From assembly GCA_019237175.1 (NCBI GenBank), contig JAFAHP010000479.1, positions 1 through 18,054 on the forward strand: 18,054 nucleotides of DNA, in the 5' to 3' direction. The translations under genes were made by a program, and so were the position numbers. Of the stretch, positions 14,592 to 18,054 are shown piece after piece (positions within the stretch are counted from its first letter, which is position 1; each line of letters begins with the position of its first letter). Origin of the DNA: Alphaproteobacteria bacterium. Lineage in GTDB: Bacteria > Pseudomonadota > Alphaproteobacteria > ATCC43930 > CGMCC-115725. The notes under the pieces are model-generated. The model did no database searches and was not told the DNA's origin. It was given only the letters and a program-made list of their open reading frames with translations.

Positions 14592-14645
14592 CGGCACACA
14601 TCTTCGCCGACTGTGCCGACGCCCGCTGCGACCAGCGTCGCGGGC
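14592..14645. repeat. Two adjacent inverted repeats between lysR and the sugar transferase gene
   Basis: CGGCACA (14592-14598) and TGTGCCG (14612-14618) form a perfect 7-bp inverted repeat with a 13-nt loop. Directly after it, 14621-14645 can fold as GCCC-(bulge)-GCGAC-CAGC-GTCGC-GGGC. Neither is followed by a T-run. They may end lysR transcription, which reads into them on the minus strand, or act as sites upstream of the prs operon. Confidence 0.35.
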
Positions 14646-14702
14646 TCCCGCCCGTTAGCTTCGGCGCCGAGGATCCGAACCGCGACGAGGCCCGGTCATG
14701 TG

Positions 14703-15662
14703 TCAGGGTCGGTCCGCCACGCTTCGCTGGCGGGTGTCGATTGGGTCCGCGGTCGGAAGGAGGTCTTTGCCGGGAAGACCGGCAAGCGTCTCGCGATAAT
14801 GATCAAACAGCGCCTGGATCCAGTCGATGACGGCGCGCACGCAGGCCGCTCGCCTCAGGTCACGATGCACAATGACCCAGTACTCGGCGGCGATCTCGGG
14901 GAGCGGCGGGGTTAGCCTTTCGAGCAACGGATCTTCGTCGGCGGCGTAACACGGCAACACGCCGCGCCCGGCGCCGGCCCGGATCGCGGCGTATTGCATC
15001 GGCATGTTCGAAGCGCGCAGTGCCATCCCGCCGCCGGTCTCGCGCAGTTGCTGTTGCACCCAGCGTGCCGTCGGGTAGTGCGCCTGTTCCTCGGTATAGG
15101 TCACCCAAGCGCTGCTTCTCGCCCCAAGACGGCGATAGACGGCGCAGCCGAATACCCCGACCTTTGTAACGTAGAGGTCGCCACTCTCGGGTGGGTGATG
15201 GCGCAGCGCCAAATCAGCTTCGCGACGCGCGAGGTTCGCCGTCTCGCGGGACTCGACAAGTTCGAGCGTGATACCCGGCGGGGCTGGCGTCTGCGACTGA
15301 CCCGACAAGTGCCGCGCCAAAAACCCGGCCGCCCACTCGCCGATCGATACGCGCACCGTACCGCTTAGCGTCGACGAGGCTGCGGCGCGGCGCCGCTCCA
15401 ATGCTAGGGCAGCACGCTCCAACTCTTCGGCAGCACCGATAAGCGCCGTTCCCGCGGCGTTGAGACGCAAACCGTCAGGCATGCGATCGAACAACGTGGG
15501 ACCGCCGAACAATGTTTCGAACGAGGCCAGTCGGCGGCCGATGGTCGGCTGGCTCAAACCAAGCGCGCGACCGGCAGCGCGCAGCGAGCCATGACGGGCG
15601 ACGGCAAGAAAGATGCGTGCGTCGTCCCAGTCGACCGATGCGGAACCATTGGCGTTGTTCAT
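14703..15662 (-). CDS. LysR-family transcriptional regulator
   Basis: A 319-residue LysR-type regulator. The N-terminal winged helix-turn-helix is typical: VDWDDARIFLAVARHGSLRA, then ALGLSQPTIGRRLASFE (residues 34-50). A linker helix rich in Ala, Glu and Arg (76-95) leads to the substrate-binding domain (about 100-300), whose effector cannot be predicted. Length is normal. It is divergent from the cupin gene, the usual arrangement in which a LysR protein controls the neighbouring gene and itself, so the cupin gene is the likeliest target. There is no Shine-Dalgarno site before the ATG at 15662, and a good sigma-70 promoter ends only 8 nt upstream, suggesting a leaderless message. The C-terminal tail (about 300-319) is polar and probably disordered. 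Confidence 0.92.
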   Translation of the reverse strand: MNNANGSASVDWDDARIFLAVARHGSLRAAGRALGLSQPTIGRRLASFETLFGGPTLFDRMPDGLRLNAAGTALIGAAEELERAALALERRRAAASSTLSGTVRVSIGEWAAGFLARHLSGQSQTPAPPGITLELVESRETANLARREADLALRHHPPESGDLYVTKVGVFGCAVYRRLGARSSAWVTYTEEQAHYPTARWVQQQLRETGGGMALRASNMPMQYAAIRAGAGRGVLPCYAADEDPLLERLTPPLPEIAAEYWVIVHRDLRRAACVRAVIDWIQALFDHYRETLAGLPGKDLLPTADPIDTRQRSVADRP

Positions 15663-15720
15663 GATACGAATTTATATCATTGGATCCCGAATTTGTCTAT
15701 CGGTGGAATCGGTACGTATC
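15663..15720. promoter_or_regulatory. Shared lysR/cupin control region with a wide inverted repeat
   Basis: GATACG (15663-15668) and CGTATC (15715-15720) are perfect inverted copies with centres 52 bp apart, close to five helical turns. The first is also half of a near-palindrome GATACGAATTTATATC that overlaps the lysR -10 box. LysR tetramers commonly bind two spaced sites in such divergent regions, so these are candidate half-sites; six base pairs is short enough for chance. Confidence 0.3.
15671..15699 (-). promoter_or_regulatory. Sigma-70-type promoter for lysR
   Basis: On the minus strand TAGACA (15699-15694) and TATAAA (15676-15671) each match five of six consensus bases and are spaced by exactly 17 bp. 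The -10 box ends 8 nt before the lysR ATG, so transcription should start at or next to the A of the start codon. Confidence 0.6.
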
Positions 15721-15765
15721 GCCTATATTTATATGTTGACCGTCATGAGAGAGAGAGCGGCAAAA

Positions 15766-16206
15766 ATGGCGCCTATCATTGATCTGAAGGCGGAGTTCGC
15801 CAAACTGGCGATACTTCAGGGGCGCAGCCCGACGACTACCGCTGCAGAGAAGGCCGGCTCCATTGCGCAGCTGACGCCGTATCGCGACGGCGCCATCTTT
15901 GCCTCCAAATTCGCCGGGATCAGCGATTGGGAACGGCACCCGCAGGGAGACGAGATTGTGCAGATCATCGAGGGAAGCACGACCTTGCACCTTGTGACCC
16001 CCCAAGACCGCCGATCTTTCAGACTTTCCGCAGGGATGATAGCGATCGTGCCGCAGGGCACATGGCACCGCTTCGAGGCGCCGGATGGCGTGTGCGTGAT
16101 CACGGCGACACCGCAGCCGAGCGAGCATCTCACGACGGACATCGAAGATCCGCGGACCCTGACCGCGGCCCAGGTAGCGGACAATATTGACGAGAAGTGG
16201 CGCTAG
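15766..16206 (+). CDS. Small cupin-domain protein
   Basis: A 146-residue single-domain cupin, probably cytoplasmic. Motif 1 is spread over GISDWERHPQGDEIVQIIEG (residues 51-70) with His58 and Glu63; the second histidine of the classic HxH is Gln60. Motif 2 is GMIAIVPQGTWHRFE (90-104) with His101. This leaves a reduced but plausible metal site, as in many small cupins of the HPxGDE type. The substrate is unknown. The frame runs back to 15613, overlapping lysR, but I chose the ATG at 15766 because GAGAGAG lies about 9 nt upstream and the cupin fold begins soon after; 15745 and 15733 are alternatives without a ribosome site. It is divergent from lysR and probably under its control. Confidence 0.82.
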   Translation: MAPIIDLKAEFAKLAILQGRSPTTTAAEKAGSIAQLTPYRDGAIFASKFAGISDWERHPQGDEIVQIIEGSTTLHLVTPQDRRSFRLSAGMIAIVPQGTWHRFEAPDGVCVITATPQPSEHLTTDIEDPRTLTAAQVADNIDEKWR

Positions 16207-16305
16207 GCGGCTGACGTACTGTGAGCCACCGGATCTCAAGTATCTTCCCGTCCTTCCCGCAAAGGGGGCCCCCGGGTTGAGCGCCTACGGACGTCGCAAG
16301 GATAG

Positions 16306-16333
16306 CCCGGGGCAGGGCTCCCGGGGCAGGGCT
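16306..16333. repeat. Exact 14-bp tandem direct repeat, two copies
   Basis: CCCGGGGCAGGGCT occurs twice head to tail with no mismatch (16306-16319 and 16320-16333). It sits in the 220-bp spacer between the cupin gene and the ABC transporter, which also holds the perfect palindrome GGGGGCCCCC (16264-16273). Replication slippage in a GC-rich spacer is the simplest origin. Confidence 0.7.
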
Positions 16334-16356
16334 GCAGGCGACGCAGCGGTCGCGCT

Positions 16357-16387
16357 CGGCCCCCGCTTTTCGCCGGGGCGACGATGA
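16357..16387. repeat. GC-rich hairpin, REP-like intergenic element
   Basis: Read on the minus strand it is CGTCGCCCCGGCGAAAAGCG continuing GGGGCC, with 5-bp arms CCCCG (16361-16365) and CGGGG (16374-16378). The phrase CGTCGCCCCGGCGAA is typical of intergenic palindromes in alphaproteobacterial genomes. It lies just before the ABC transporter start. Confidence 0.4.
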
Positions 16388-16426
16388 TCCGGTGCTATGG
16401 CTACGCTCATTTCGAGATGGATCCGC

Positions 16427-18054
16427 ATGTATTTTGATCGCCGACTGTGGGAATTGACGCGCGGACTGCGCGGCTCGATCGCTTTTGCCATCCTGTTGGG
16501 GCTCGTCGCTGCGGTGGTCGGCATCGCCCGATTCGCCCTCCTTGGCGTCCTGCTGTCGCATGTTTTCAAGGGCGGCGGTTTGGTTGTGGTGGCCGTGCCG
16601 GCGATCGGGGTCGCCGCCGCCGTCATCCTGCGCGGGACAATTGAACGTCACCGGGCGATGGTTTCGCACCGCACTGCGGCGCGAGTGCAGCAGGAACTGC
16701 GTGGCCGACTCTACGACAAGATCGCCGAACTCGGTCCGGCTTGGTTTGCCGGCGAGCGCACCGGCGGGGTGATGCTGTCGATCGTCGACGGCGTCGAGCA
16801 ATTGCAAACCTTTTTTGGCCAGTATGTGCCGCAGGTCTCGATCGCCGTGCTGACGCCACTGGCGATTTTCGCCTTTATCGCGTTCTGGGATGTGCCGGTC
16901 GCGGCGGTAATGCTGGTCGCTGCGCTCGTGACCCTGATTGCGCCCACCGTTTTTGTCCATGTCGAGCGGCGCAGCAGCCAGGGACGCCAGCAGGCGCTCA
17001 AATCCTTTGGTTCCGAGTTTCTCGACGGCGTTCAGGGACTTCCGACCTTGAAAGCGTTTGGGCAGAGCCGGGCCTTTGGCAACCGCCTCGCCGAGCGGGC
17101 GCGCGAGTTGTGCGATTCAAGCCTGCGGGTTCTGTCGACCGGGGTGATGACCCGCGGCATCACCGATTGCGGGGTCGCGATCGGCGCCGCCGCCGCCCTC
17201 GCGCTGGCAGCGTGGCGGGTGTCGCATGGGTTGATGAGCATCCAGGCGCTGCTGATCGTGCTGATGGCCGGCACCGAGGTTTTCCGCCCGCTGCGCGATC
17301 TTCGCATGGTGCTGCATCAAGGGATGCTTGGGCAATCGGCCGCCGGTGGCATCAACGCGCTGTTCGCGGCCGAGCCGTTGGTCGAGCCGCGAAAAAGCCC
17401 CTCGCCGCCCCTTGGCGCCGAGAGAGGGTATCTGTCGCCGACAATCGCCTTCGAGGATGTTTGCTTCTCCTACCCCGGCGGCCGCGGCGCCGCCCATGAC
17501 GGGCTCTCTTTCGCCGTCGAGGCCGGCGAAAAGATCGGCATCGTCGGACCCAGCGGTTCGGGCAAATCATCGGTGGCGCGCCTGTTGTTGCGCCTGTTCG
17601 ATCCGCAAGAAGGCAGGGTGCTGATCGGCGGGCGCGATCTGACGACGCTCGATCCCGAAGCGGTGCGCCGCATGATCGCTGTGGTGCACCAAGACACCTA
17701 CCTGTTCTACGGCACGGTCGAAGAGAATTTGCGGCTGGGTAAGCCCGAAGCCAGTCGCGAGGAGATCGAGGCGGCGGCGCGCGACGCCAACGCGCACGAG
17801 TTCATCTCGCTATTACCGCAGGGCTACCAGACGATGATCGGCGAGCGCGGCATCATGCTGTCCGGCGGCCAGCGCCAGCGGCTGGCGATTGCGCGCGCCT
17901 TGCTGCACGATGCCCCGATCCTGATCCTCGACGAGGCGCTGTCCTCGGTGGATGCCGAGAATGAGGCGGTTATCCAGCAGGCAATCGACCGCCTCTCGGT
18001 CGGGCGCACGACCTTGGTTTTGGCGCACCGGCTGTCGAGCGTGATCGGCGCCGA
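16427..18054 (+). CDS. ABC exporter, fused permease-ATPase, C-terminal end cut off by the window
   Basis: The first 542 residues are present; the reading frame is open at the right edge, probably with fewer than about 60 residues missing. Residues 15-310 form a type IV exporter membrane domain with about six helices, and coupling-helix-like segments such as QQELRGRLYDKIAELGPAWF (88-107). The ATPase domain (from about 338) has Walker A GPSGSGKS (374-381), Q-loop Gln422, signature LSGGQRQR (478-485), Walker B LILDE (499-503) and H-loop His534, so it is catalytically complete. Such half-transporters work as dimers and export lipids, peptides or thiols; the sequence is reminiscent of CydCD-like exporters but the cargo is not readable. 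I chose ATG 16427 because GGA lies 5 nt upstream and the N-terminus is then of normal length; an in-frame ATG at 16397 is possible. The gene overlaps nothing and has no partner in view. Confidence 0.88.
   Translation, partial: MYFDRRLWELTRGLRGSIAFAILLGLVAAVVGIARFALLGVLLSHVFKGGGLVVVAVPAIGVAAAVILRGTIERHRAMVSHRTAARVQQELRGRLYDKIAELGPAWFAGERTGGVMLSIVDGVEQLQTFFGQYVPQVSIAVLTPLAIFAFIAFWDVPVAAVMLVAALVTLIAPTVFVHVERRSSQGRQQALKSFGSEFLDGVQGLPTLKAFGQSRAFGNRLAERARELCDSSLRVLSTGVMTRGITDCGVAIGAAAALALAAWRVSHGLMSIQALLIVLMAGTEVFRPLRDLRMVLHQGMLGQSAAGGINALFAAEPLVEPRKSPSPPLGAERGYLSPTIAFEDVCFSYPGGRGAAHDGLSFAVEAGEKIGIVGPSGSGKSSVARLLLRLFDPQEGRVLIGGRDLTTLDPEAVRRMIAVVHQDTYLFYGTVEENLRLGKPEASREEIEAAARDANAHEFISLLPQGYQTMIGERGIMLSGGQRQRLAIARALLHDAPILILDEALSSVDAENEAVIQQAIDRLSVGRTTLVLAHRLSSVIGA

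Noticed and set aside
16130..16960. A 276-residue minus-strand open frame across the cupin end and ABC transporter start
   Set aside because: It spans two plus-strand genes and a repeat-rich spacer, and its composition is that of an antisense frame.
1..18054. A PEP-CTERM substrate (VPEP motif, hydrophobic helix, Arg cluster) in the window
   Set aside because: I looked at the C-termini of the recognised genes and the short frames and saw no such tail; the candidate membrane proteins end without it.

Overview
The window is GC-rich and coding-dense, and it reads as a Gram-negative proteobacterium, most likely an alphaproteobacterium. This rests on base composition, the style of the intergenic palindromic repeats and the PEP-CTERM (exosortase-type) genes. 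The lineage is inferred, not shown by a marker gene. No rRNA, tRNA, CRISPR array, insertion sequence or phage gene was seen.

Left flank (1-2656): the N-terminal 67 residues of a periplasmic selenium-binding/methanethiol-oxidase-like protein run off the left edge on the minus strand. A fragment of a larger regulator gene follows. Then come two divergent alpha/beta hydrolases sharing a 210-bp gap, one with a Ser nucleophile on the minus strand and one of the dienelactone-hydrolase type with a Cys nucleophile on the plus strand. A 357-bp gene-free stretch holds a palindromic intergenic repeat and leads to a two-gene plus-strand unit: a VanZ-like membrane protein (TTG start, apparently two VanZ-like halves) and glutaminyl-tRNA synthetase (glnS).

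Core (6028-14483, minus strand): a tightly packed operon in transcription order: PEP-CTERM-associated sugar transferase, prsK (histidine kinase), prsR (sigma-54-dependent response regulator), prsT (periplasmic TPR protein). Gaps are 19 bp, a 4-bp ATGA overlap, and 32 bp. PrsK/PrsR is the two-component system expected to control exopolysaccharide and PEP-CTERM protein genes through RpoN. The sugar transferase would start the repeat unit of the polymer, and PrsT is an envelope factor of the same system. No exosortase and no PEP-CTERM substrate lies in the window. PrsT is unusually long, because a 272-residue block (816 bp) is tandemly duplicated without gaps, and it lacks the lipobox cysteine expected of its family.

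Right flank (14703-18054): a LysR regulator and a small cupin protein are divergent across about 100 bp. The lysR promoter lies so close to its ATG that the message is probably leaderless. A repeat-bearing spacer with an exact 14-bp tandem duplication follows, then a nearly complete ABC exporter with fused permease and ATPase that runs off the right edge.

Most noteworthy: the PrsT internal duplication, the cryptic second VanZ-like half, the AT-rich unusual-codon tail of the sugar transferase and the palindrome at its start, the leaderless-looking lysR, and glnS in what may be an alphaproteobacterial background.
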